Part shown: positions 51,340 through 61,184 of the stretch, piece by piece | Position numbering within the stretch: position 1 is the first letter of the stretch | Layout of the letters: each line of letters starts with the position of its first letter | Source: Delphinus delphis | Lineage: Eukaryota > Chordata > Mammalia > Artiodactyla > Delphinidae | Assembly: GCF_949987515.2 (NCBI RefSeq) | Contig: NC_082689.1 | Location: 8,981,501 to 9,045,500, forward strand | DNA length: 64,000 nucleotides | Direction of reading: 5' to 3' | Notes under the pieces: model-generated | Database searches by the model: none | Told to the model about the DNA's origin: nothing | Seen by the model: the letters and a program-made list of their open reading frames with translations, nothing else | Translations under genes and position numbers: made by a program

Positions 51340-51570
51340 GAGTATGGTGGGATACAAGTGCACCCTCCGGGACCAGGGTTTCAAATTTAGGGCCCCTTTC
51401 TAGGTGTATGATTTCAGACCAATTACTTAGTTTCTTTTTCTCTGTTTACTCAACTGAAAATATGGTAATGAAAATAGGATTATTAAAGGAGTAAATGAGG
51501 TAAATATATATAGCGGTCTTAAACTTTATACCAGCAGGTAACATATATGTGCCATGTTAGTAATTATTTA
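51340..51570 (+). repeat. MIR fragment
   Basis: 'ccagggtttcaaatttaggg', 'aattacttagtttctttttc', 'aatatggtaatgaaaatagg attatt' follow MIR order. Confidence 0.65.
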
Positions 51571-51574
51571 TTCT

Positions 51575-52380
51575 TTTTACCTCATTCCTCTTACTTACAC
51601 AAGTACAGAATCTTTATGCTTCTTTAATACTGACTTGGTCTGCCTCAGTGATGCTGATTAGAACCTCTCATTTCAGAAACTTCAGGTCATACTGAGGACA
51701 AATGGGCAATAAAAGAAACAACAGGAGAAAATTTAATTAGGGATGGACAATGTAAATGCCTCAACAGGTGACAAAAATGACTGAAGCAGCCAGCTAAGTT
51801 CAGGACAATGGAGAACAGTCTACAAACTGGATTTGGCCCCCACCATTGTTAATACGCTCTAAATGTTCCTTTTCTTAGGTCAGGACACAAAAATTAAACC
51901 CTCAATAGCATTATAAAATACTGAGGATGGGGGAATTTAAAAAATGCAGAAATGGAGATAAAACAGGAAAGAACAACTTTTACCTTGTTCTTCTTTTAGT
52001 GAACTACAACTATAAGAATACTAAATTAACCACTGATATAGGTATGTACTTATTTGTATTTAATTACATGCTATAAAGAAAGATTATTCTAAACTTAAGA
52101 TACTGTTAAAAAATAGTTTAAAAAATACAATAATATGGCATGAAGCAATTATGAGTCCATTTACAATTAGGAGGCAAATCAACTTTAAGTGGGTCCTTAC
52201 GGCTATTTTAAAGCTTACTATTCCAAAGGGCTGATATCAGAGCAAATGATATATCCAGCTACAGATCAAAAAGAGTTCAGGTTCACCTGAAGGCCACTTT
52301 AACACTTTCAAAGTCCTAAAATATTTTTGAAAGTGTGTACAGTGCAGAAGGAGTTTTATAACTTCAGTTATCATAAAAGC
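51575..52380. other. intronic DNA, no assigned element
   Basis: AT-rich; nothing recognised. Confidence 0.3.
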
Positions 52381-52384
52381 TAAA

Positions 52385-52620
52385 AGGTATTGGGCACTTA
52401 AAGCATATCAGACACATTATGCAAAGCACTTCTTACTGAATCCTCCAATCCTCAAGACTACTTCATCCGTAGGTTCTACTCTTGCTATTTTACAGATGAG
52501 AAAGCTGAAGCAGAATGGACACAGAACACCCTGCCCAAGAAAACACAACCAGAATCTAAATCCAGGAATTCTAAAGCGAGAGCCCTTCCTCTTCTAGGCT
52601 GAGCTTTAGTTTTCTCACTC
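52385..52620 (-). repeat. MIR/MIR3-type SINE, antisense
   Basis: 'cttgctattttacagatgag aaagctgaag', 'cagaatctaaatccaggaat tc' are the reverse-complement MIR core. Confidence 0.75.
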
Positions 52621-52624
52621 ACAA

Positions 52625-54240
52625 AACAGTCTTGACAGTATCTTCTCACTCTAAATCTTAAGAGTTTATAAATTCATGTAACCTCACAGTGTTTCTCGAA
52701 TTGAATGGTGAATTATTTCAGTAACTAATAACATACATTTAAAAATAGAACAAAATAAGAAGTATCAGAACACATGCACTGTACATAGGCAGGCCTAAGT
52801 ATTGTTTCATGAAACTTCTTTTTCAGTTTTGACAGTGTATTTATATATGTGCTGGGTCACTGATTAAAAATGGAATTTCTCACTGTGGGCTGAAGTTCAA
52901 AAAAAGGGGGGGCGGAGCTTGAAAAGCCACTCACCTAAAGCGTTCATTCTTTTACTTAACAAAACTGAAAATAAATTATTCCAACCTTAATTGAATTCCA
53001 ACTTGCTGTAAGTAATCATTCCAATTAAAAAGTAAATGCTTTGAATTCCATACTAATAAGTATGGAAATAAGAGGTTCTCCCAAATTATGTTCCAACAGA
53101 ACCCTCCTTCAAGGTGTTTGTGGGTACTTCCTGGGGAAAGGAGGTGTTCTTGTTACCAAATAAACTCGAAAATTGGGAAATACTGTACATTACATTTCCC
53201 TCCTGGACAGTCAAAATGCACATCATTAAAAACTCTGAAAAGCTCTGCAGAAAAACAATAACACGACCATCATCAAAAAATAAAAACTGATTAACTGTTT
53301 TTAATCCAATGCTTTCTAAACTTAAAATTTCTCTGGAACCTCTCCTACCAACTACTAATCTCTCATAAAACCATATTGTAAACAGAAAACCGAAAGATCT
53401 GCAAGGATCATTTTAATGACCTGAGTTTCTGTCTCCCTGCTGGAGAATCCAGAAAAAGTAAACTGGCTGATAACATGCCATCAAAGAGGGGAAGAGTTGT
53501 TTACCTGGACTAGGAAACCTCTGAGACTGACATATAGAACAGGACCCATTATAATGGGCAGTAAAGACTGCCTGTGGAACAAATTAATTCAGAATAGCTG
53601 TCTGAGGAGTCATAAATGCTCAGGGGTGGTGAATATCACTCTCATCTCTTATCAGTTACAGAACCCTGGGCTAGAAACCATCCTATGATCTAAGCCAGCC
53701 TACCACCCTTTCACAGGTAGAGGATTAGTACCAATTATAACCAAAGAATACTATCTTGAGCATGTTCTTCACATCTTCAAATCTGTTTCTACATGTTTGG
53801 TCTTTTCTTTTCCATTCACATTGCCTTTAGTTAATATTTTTCCTTTCTGCAAAACAAACAGCTCATAACACTTCACAACATATAGTATTGATACTTAAAA
53901 GTTGACAGTGAAACTAGATGTGAGGCTTAAGGATTTGTTAATCATTAACTTACTAAGCTTGTACTTCACAACCACATAACACTAGATCGTAACCATTTAT
54001 TCATAAGTACAAAAGAAGAAAATTTGAAAAATAAATACATTTTGATGTAACATTACCTGAAGCAGAAAACTACTGCATTGTGAAATAACACGAGGCACCT
54101 GACCAACCAGAAGAAAAAAATGTAAAAGCATGGTTACGTGCCACAGAGCTCACGTAAAGAAACTGACTTCAAGACCACAGGCAAAAGGAGAGGTGTCCAG
54201 TAGAGGGGGGAAAAGCCTACAGAAAGCTTACACATAGGAT
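52625..54240. other. intronic DNA, no assigned element
   Basis: AT-rich; contains a short G run at 52907-52915. Nothing else recognised. Confidence 0.3.
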
Positions 54241-54244
54241 CACT

Positions 54245-54430
54245 GAAAATAAGAGCAAAAGAGACTGAAAGGGCTTTTCGGTCTGGTCCCCTTAGTATAA
54301 TAATGGGACGACTGAAGCCTAGAGAGGTGGAAAGACTTGCCCAGAGTGACGTGATTAGTGAACGAGTCAGGACCCAGCCCAGATCTTCCAATTCCCAGGC
54401 TTCTGCATTGCCCACTATAACACAAAGCCT
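54245..54430 (-). repeat. MIR SINE, antisense
   Basis: 'agcctagagaggtggaaaga cttgcccag', 'cagatcttccaattcccagg' are MIR in reverse. The 118-codon minus frame here is an artefact of this SINE. Confidence 0.75.
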
Positions 54431-54689
54431 CCCATCTTCTCTACAAGACCAACATGAAAAATAAACACTACTTACTGGCCTAATAATCACTAATCAAATT
54501 ATGACTCTATACAACTAGAGCATTTAGAAGAAAACATCTCATTTTGTGTTACAACATGTGGTTGCTGCCTAGAAACCTATTAATACCCTCTTAGGTATAC
54601 TTACAAACCTTCATTCTAAAGTACTAAATCAAAAGAAGTCAGCAAGAAACCAAAATCCTATGGACTGAGATAAAACTATGTCATATGAG

Positions 54690-54850
54690 AGAGTCATACT
54701 GTTTCCGGGAGCACACATTTTGAAGTGAGGCAAATCTGGGTTCAAATCCTAGCTCAACTGTTCAATGTCTGTGTGACCTTGGACATGCCCTCACCTTGGC
54801 TTCCATCTGTAATGATGCTGGGGGATAATACCACTTGATTCTTCACCTAT
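54690..54850 (+). repeat. MIR SINE
   Basis: 'tctgggttcaaatcctagct caac', 'tgtgtgaccttggacatgcc' and 'tctgtaatgatgctggggga' are sense MIR. Confidence 0.8.
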
Positions 54851-54854
54851 TTCA

Positions 54855-55250
54855 ACTTTATATTCATACAACTACCCCCCTTCCAAAAAAAACTTGTCAT
54901 CTACATCATGATTATAAACATTAGTATATTAAACACCTTTAAAAAAAGGATTAAGTGCCATAAAACATTTAACATATGAATACAATCTTTGTAAATTTTT
55001 TGTGAAAAAATTCAAAGAAGACATTACTGCATAAAGTATAAAATTAACTTTCTTTCAAGCAAACTGGATAAAGAACAAAGAACCAGACTCTACATCAGTC
55101 CTACAACTAATAAGCAGCACAACCCTACGCAAGTGACTCCACCTCGCAGAAAACTCCACCAGTTACAGCTCAAAGTCAGCCACACCCCATTCCAGTTATG
55201 GTGCAGGAAGAACCATTCGGACTACAGGGTTCCTAAAGCTCTCTTCTACT
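54855..55250. other. intronic DNA, no assigned element
   Basis: AT-rich; nothing recognised. Confidence 0.3.
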
Positions 55251-55254
55251 TGAA

Positions 55255-55490
55255 ACAGTGTAGCATCAGCACCATCACAAAACTCAGTATGAATCGGCCC
55301 TGTTCTAAGCACTCTAGACATAGTAACTCGTTTAATCCCCCTACAATCTTCTCAGATGGTCTGTATCATTCCTATCCAAGGAATCTAAGCTAGAGAGAAG
55401 TGAAGGAATTTGCCTGAAGTTACAGAGCCCATAAGAGGGCTGAGGGGTTCAACAATCCAGGAGTCTGGTTGCATCTGTGCTTTTAACCAC
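55255..55490 (-). repeat. MIR-type SINE, antisense
   Basis: 'ctgttctaagcactctagac', 'taactcgtttaatcccccta caatc', 'gtgaaggaatttgcctgaag ttacagagcc' follow a reverse MIR. Confidence 0.7.
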
Positions 55491-55494
55491 AGGT

Positions 55495-57325
55495 AATACT
55501 GGCTCTCAGAATCCTATAAATCCCAGAGCGGGCCTTAAACTATAGACATGTAAACAGAAAACTGTTAATGCTATTTCTTCCTTGTGTCCAAATACAGCTG
55601 ATACATAATCTACTGTGGAGGGAGAGAACAGTGACTAACATGTTAAGGGTACCCTGTAAAAGAAAAAACTACAGTTCATTTGACAAAGTTATAAAGTAGC
55701 AACTTAAGATCAAGCTACAAAATGTGTATTTTGTTTCTCAAACATGTTATTAAAATAATCAAAGTGTTGTGATATTTTAACATTATCATACTTCCTTGGT
55801 TATAAAAATTTATCTGCTGGATAATGCTCCTAAGGAATAATTATCATATAAAACCAGAATGCCACTAAATATTGGTTAACTACATTTTCTGCCTCTGTAA
55901 CCATGCACAGGAAAATATATATATATACATATCAAGAAGCACACACAAACCTACAACCTAAACACTGTATTCTGAGTATGGAAATCTCAAATTAGACACA
56001 ATGTACTAAGGGTTATGCAAATAGGTATGTGCCAGACACTGCCAACATAAACGGCCAGGGCAGGCTTGACCTCCCTCCTTTGGAGCTACTTCACACCTGA
56101 CTGACTTCTTGCAATTCTCTGCATGCCACTCTTCCTTCCTCTGCCAACTTAACATCACAGTTGCTAAAAACCCACAATTCTGCCATCCCCTCACCCCTTC
56201 TATCTCAAGAGAAAAGTTAAAAGCACAGTGGCGCCAGGGAAGCTCAGTGGGGTAGAAAACAAATCACATTGGAGGACAACATACACATGCACACACATGC
56301 ATGTGCACACACCCCCGCAAAATGCTGACTGCAATAAGCTGTTAACCTTAATTTCATCACCACAGTCTATCATCTGCCACCTAGTCTTGCAATAACTCTT
56401 TTCAGAATCCTTGGAAGGCCTAAGAAACAGAAGCAGAACAAACATTTAGCGTTTACTCCCAGACAAGTCTACTCTATAAATGGTGGTGGTACAAATATTT
56501 GCCTCACTGTGCTCTGCCCTCATACTCTGGACTGACAGGGTAGTGATTAGGTTCCAGTTGGATAGTCGTTTGAGTGGTGAGACACATAAGTAAGAAGTCC
56601 CATAGATCAATTCCTTCTTTAATTAAGGATGGCTCCAAACTAGCCTTCTCTCCAATAGAAAACAGATTACAGACTGATGACCAAACTGTTACGCAATGTT
56701 TAGGCTACTTGGCTTGATCTGCATTCACACAAACACAAGATCTTTATATCTCAATAATTAAATAACAAGACAAGTCATAAGCAACCTAACACAGAGTTTC
56801 TAAGATTTGATCTTCTTTTCCACAATTTCATCACACAACAAAGTTTTTCCAACATTTTGCCATTATATACACTAATCCACCTATCAGACTCCTGCTTCTA
56901 TTAACACCAGAAAACACCCGTAAAATCAAATTTCTAAATAAAAGAAGCCATGGAAGACGGAAATTGATGTTTAAAATAGAGACACCACCAGAAAGGTAAC
57001 CAGAAGACACTACCTGAAATGATGAAATCCTGCTGTATATATTGGATTTTGTATTTGCCTGCTAAGGTGAGGTGGGTGGAGGTAGGGGGGTGGGATTTGG
57101 GTTTGTGTCTGTATTTTATGACAGGTGGCACAACTGTGAATGATCAATGAACAACTCCTCTTGGAAAAAAGACGCTTGGTAAAATATGGCAGTAATTACA
57201 GAAATCTATAACCTACAAAAGTTGATCAAAAGAAAAATACATCAGTAAATATTCAAAAGTAATAAAGGATGCCTTGTGGTATACACATTTGCAAAATACA
57301 AATAAAGATTCAAATTAAACCATAT
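55495..57325. other. intronic DNA, no assigned element
   Basis: 55910-55930 is a short TA run; 56285-56310 is a short acacatgc run. Nothing else recognised. Confidence 0.3.
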
Positions 57326-57327
57326 TA

Positions 57328-57469
57328 GGACTTCCCTGGCGGTCCAGTGGTTAAGACTCTGTGCTTCCACTGTAGGGGGCATGGGTTCATTCGATCCCTG
57401 GTCGGGGAACTGAGATCCTGCATTCTCGGGGCGCAGCCAAAAAGATTAAAATAAATAAATAAAAATAAG
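57328..57469 (+). repeat. short CHR-type SINE (older form)
   Basis: 'ggacttccctggcggtccag', 'cattcgatccctggtcgggg aactgagatc' and a taaataaataaaaa tail. Flanks accatatta and accagatta suggest an eroded target-site duplication. Confidence 0.88.
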
Positions 57470-57479
57470 ACCAGATTAT

Positions 57480-59250
57480 AAAACCAAGCCCCATACTTAA
57501 ACTGGGCTTTCTCAGCTCTTCCTTTACAGTAACTTTATGAAAATTTATAGTCTAACTCAGCATCACACTTTAAATGCCATTAGAAAGAGAAACAGAGACC
57601 TCATTAATGCAGTTTAGACTGTAAAGCACAAGGGAAAAAACTGGTTTAAACAAGAACCTGCTAATGAACTAAAGTGATCTGCCTTGAAAAAAAAAAAGTC
57701 CCTTTTGTTACAGCAGCAAATTATTTCACAACAAATTCTATATTTTACTAAAGAAATACCGACAGAAAAATGAAATACACCTAGCCTGAATCTTTGTGAT
57801 GTTATGATCAAAAAGTAGTTAACCTATATGGATGGCCTTAGTATAAAGACTATTTTTTAGGGGCGGGGGGAGATGGGGTGGAGTGGGAAGGGGAGGTGCA
57901 TCACAGTGTATGGGAGATATTATACCAGCTATGAAAGTAACCTTTTTATAGTGCCTTTTAAAAAAAAGTACATCCACTCATATAGCAGAAATGTGTGATC
58001 TCTTCCATACCTGATGACAACACACATCCCAAGTAATAAAACCTTTCTTCATTCAACAAGCAATAGGATCCAAATCTTACAGAGAAGTTAAAAAATAGTC
58101 TTCAAACAAGAAGGCTTTAGAAAAATTTCCGTCCACAGCAACAGTTATTAAGCATGACTACTGCATTTTATCTGAGGTAAATAAGGCTATCTTGTCAGAA
58201 AAAATAATACACTTAAGAAGAAAGACTTCCCTTACACTTCAGTAAAACTATTTTTATATGAAGATATTCAATGACAAAAATGAAAAGCCTAAGAAAAGCT
58301 ATATATGCATAGCTTATTTCATTATGTAAAAAAAAAAAACATAAAAAGACTGAAAAGGAAATATGCAAAAATGTTAATAGTAACATAAGTGGTGAGATTA
58401 CATAAGATAATTTTTAAAAATTCTACAGTACTTCCTGCAAAAGTCTTTTTTTTAACTGAAAAAAAGTTGGCATTCACTTGTCATATAAACAAACAACAAA
58501 TAAGTCCTTACAAAACCAACACAGGTTCTAAGCTGCTTCCATAGACCATACTTCTAGACTTCGAATAAAGGTGCTAATTATTTGCTAGTAATCTGGAAAA
58601 AAGGAACAAAATAAAGCCAAAGACTTTCATTTCTGGCTCTCCTATAAATATTTTCATAACTAAAAACTAATAAAGAAATTTTTACCTTTCTAAGAAAAGG
58701 TTCTATGTCCAACTTTCTATTTGTGACAATCTGATTTTTTAAAGCATCAGTTTAGACTGCTTTACACAAAAACCATCTCAAAGAACTAAGTTATGTTCAG
58801 TTCAGTAGTTCCAAAATGTAGACACCTAATACACAGTGCGAGAAGTTTTGATGCATTTTAGTGAACTGCACCAACAGAAACACCTCATTTTACACACACC
58901 TTTCCATTACTTCTTAAGAGCCTTATATCTAAAGAAGGTTTTTGCAAAAGGTCCTTTGCTTAGCCTGGACGTGGATTTATTTGAATATCCGGGAAGCTGT
59001 CAAAATCGATCTCAAACTGCATTATATTCAAGGCACAGAATGTCACCTCTTTACTGGGCCTCCTTCTCTCCTTTCTTTCACAAGAGCGCCCTTAATATCC
59101 CCTAGCTTACATTTCCGGGCCCATGAGTCACTGAGAAATCAGCTCTAAGTTTCCTTAAAATGCCACTCAAACGGCTCCTCTACAGCATTCAACGATCTGC
59201 CCCCCCCAGCAACTCTTTGGCCTACCCCCAGTCCCCACTGTGGCCCTACG
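57480..59250. other. intronic DNA, no assigned element
   Basis: AT-rich up to about 58850, then a gradual rise in GC toward the promoter. No gene or confident repeat recognised. Confidence 0.3.
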
Positions 59251-59259
59251 CAATAAACT

Positions 59260-59670
59260 GCACTATCTACTATTTCTAGACTATACCTTTTTACCTTTGT
59301 CCTCTAGCTTTGCGGCTCCTCCACATACCGTTCTCTTCTGCAACCCTCCCCTCTCCCAAATGCCGTCGGGCCTTCAAGACCCGCTTTGTACCGCCTCGCC
59401 CAAGAAGCCTTCCAGATTTCTGCTAGGCGGAAGTGATCGATCAGTCCGGTCTTCCCTGGGTAGCTTTCTAGCATTCTGTAGTTCTTTCACAGGACTTATC
59501 ATCTCCTTCCCGGTATCGTGGTTATTTGTGTACTAGCCTTATCTCCTGCACCACAGCGTAAGCTCCTCGGGGGAGGGGACCGCGGGCCCGGGTTCCCTTT
59601 TGAATCCCTCTGGCGCGGACCGACCAGGGCGCCTGCACGCACTCAGCGCGCAGGCTGGTTCAACCGAACT
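59260..59670 (+). repeat. L2 LINE 3' end at the edge of the CAB39 CpG island
   Basis: Sense L2: 'gaagccttccagatttctgc', 'cacaggacttatcatctcct', 'gtggttatttgtgtactagc', then the tail 'cgtaagctcctcgggggagg ggacc' and 'cacgcactcagcgcgcaggc tggttcaacc' in place of the usual '...cactcaataaat'. GC-enriched relative to other copies. Confidence 0.65.
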
Positions 59671-60176
59671 CGGGAACGCTCCGACCGCACAATTCCTAAC
59701 CAGAAATCGGTTAGGCATTTTCCCGAACTGAAGAACGCAGAGATGCTATCCGCCTCCTGATAACAGGAAGTTTACCAGGGACCAGAAGCGAGGTGGCCGG
59801 AGCCCTTGTGCAGTGGGAGTGACAGTTACCCGGGCCCGCACTCCCCTGTCCTCCCGGCTCCGGCCGCAGACGCCCCCACGCCGCCAGCCCCGCCACAGAA
59901 CCGCGGAAAGCTGGCAGGAGAGCACGGGGCCTCCGGAGACCCGGCCGCAGGCCCGTGGGCGCCGCGCCGGCGAGGACGAGAGGGTAAGGCTCCGCGAGGA
60001 GCCCGGGCCGGGCGGAGAGGGCAGGCCGGGCCGCTCCCGCCGACTCCCGGGCTGGGGCCGCCGCCGCCACCCGAGAAAATGGAGGCAGCCCCGGAGCCGG
60101 TGACGGGCCGGGGCAGGGAGGCGGAAGCCGGGCTGGCGTCCGCGCCTCGAAAAGGGTCGGGCTGGGGGCCACTCAC

Positions 60177-60500
60177 GGGGCTGGGCCGGGCGGCTCCCTC
60201 TCCGCCTCCGCGTCGTCGCCGTCTCCGTCCTCGGCCGCCGCCGCCTCGGGCTGCTCGCTCGGTCCCCGCGGCGCGGCTTGGGCGCTCGGCCCCTCCGTTG
60301 TCTTCCGCCCGCTCCTGCTCCCGGTGACAGGATCCCGCGGCAGCAGCGGCGGCTGCGCGAGCGGACGGCGGCCCAGGGACTCCCGCGGCGGCCGCCGCAC
60401 TGCTGCTCTCGCTCGCTTGCTCCGGCTGCGGCTCTGCTGCGGGGCCCCGCACAGCCTTCGCCCGGCTCCCGGAGTCTCAGTCTCTCCCAGGCCGCGCCGC
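60177..60500 (-). other. CAB39: CAB39 exon 1 (non-coding), 5' end approximate
   Basis: Within the CpG island the minus strand has a good splice donor, CAGCCCC|GTGAGT, with GT at 60176-60175, so the exon's last base is 60177. The exon is extremely GC-rich and contains no ATG on the minus strand between 60540 and 60177. The transcription start is not visible; 60500 is a placeholder. This exon would join the 42-nt leader of exon 2. A weaker alternative donor, CTGCAG|GTGAAA, ends an exon at 60708. Transcript data from dolphin or human CAB39 would settle the boundaries. Confidence 0.65.
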
Positions 60501-60527
60501 TCCCCGCTCCCGGCCCGAGCCCGGCTT

Positions 60528-60535
60528 TGACGTGC
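60528..60535 (+). promoter_or_regulatory. CRE-half/HRE-like site TGACGTGC
   Basis: TGACGTGC combines a CRE half-site (TGACG) with the core ACGTG recognised by HIF/bHLH factors. It is close to the expected CAB39 start site. The motif is short, so chance occurrence in GC-rich DNA is quite possible. Confidence 0.25.
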
Positions 60536-60557
60536 GTCTGCGCAGCCGCCGAGGGCG

Positions 60558-60565
60558 CGACGTCG
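60558..60565. promoter_or_regulatory. palindromic CRE-like site CGACGTCG
   Basis: An 8-bp perfect palindrome with the GACGTC core used by CREB/ATF-type bZIP factors. It lies just upstream of proposed exon 1, where such sites are common in CpG-island promoters. Binding is inferred from the motif only. Confidence 0.35.
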
Positions 60566-60719
60566 GGCGGTGCCGCAACGCGCCCTTCGGCCTCGGGCGC
60601 CCTCGGGCGGCCGGGCGGACTCGGGGCGTAGGAGTCCGCGCCGAGCCGCAGCGGGAGGGGGAGCAGACAAAAGCGGAAGCAGAGAACGGGAGTTCCTCTC
60701 CTTTCACCTGCAGCTTAGA

Positions 60720-60940
60720 TGTTGGTGCTCAGCCCGGTCTCGTCATTCTAAGAACTCTAACCGAAGGAATCCTACGTCCACTGTCTGCGACCACTTCCTG
60801 AACTCTTAACAAAGCTCTATTTCTGCTAAAGGCCGGGGGCTGACTTGTGCAGACTCATTCCTTCCTACTTTCGAGGGACAGGTAACTCTCATTTTAGCAT
60901 CCTCTGAGAGAGAGTGTAGAAAGTGATCGAATGACCCATA
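60720..60940. other. upstream flank of CAB39
   Basis: Short unique stretch between the island and the first repeat; GC falls quickly. No motif I can support. Confidence 0.4.
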
Positions 60941-61135
60941 TTGGTAGGATTCAAAAGCCTGGATTTAAATCTCAACTCCACCATTTAGTCGCTATGGGCT
61001 ATTTCCTGTCCCTGTTCCTACGTTCCTTCACATACACTCACACAGAAGTATAATAGCATAGTACCATGGGCTTATGAGGTTGAACGAGATAATGCATCGC
61101 AAAGCTCTGACAACAGACTCTGGTACATAAAAATG
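60940..61135 (+). repeat. MIR SINE
   Basis: 'cctggatttaaatctcaact ccacca', 'ggttgaacgagataatgcat', 'ctgacaacagactctggtac' follow sense MIR. Confidence 0.75.
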
Positions 61136-61184
61136 CCATACATGTATATTTTCATTTCTTTCTGTTGCTTTGCTTTTAATTTGT

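Larger units (their letters stand above)
24649..60176 (-). other. CAB39: CAB39 intron 1
   Basis: About 35.5 kb between the proposed exon 1 donor and the exon 2 acceptor. It is filled with transposon fossils and unassigned AT-rich DNA. I saw no other exon with both a recognisable coding segment and splice sites. Alternative 5'UTR exons could exist but cannot be recognised from sequence alone. Confidence 0.7.
59560..60720 (-). promoter_or_regulatory. CAB39: CpG-island promoter of CAB39
   Basis: This is the only long CpG-dense, GC-rich stretch in the window, with many GC-box-like gggcgg motifs and GGC/CCG runs, and no TATA box near the proposed exon. It lies 35 kb upstream of the start-codon exon on the coding strand, as expected for a housekeeping gene with a non-coding first exon. 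Both strands carry long stop-free frames here; these are side effects of GC content. The island extends into intron 1 on its low-coordinate side. Islands of this type often start transcription in both directions. Confidence 0.85.

Noticed and set aside
59711..60707. Several overlapping frames of 76-208 codons on both strands of the CpG island
   Set aside because: Ala/Arg/Pro/Gly-rich, present in all frames, caused by GC-rich DNA lacking stop codons; no domain recognised. Only the in-phase leader frame is reported, as a finding.
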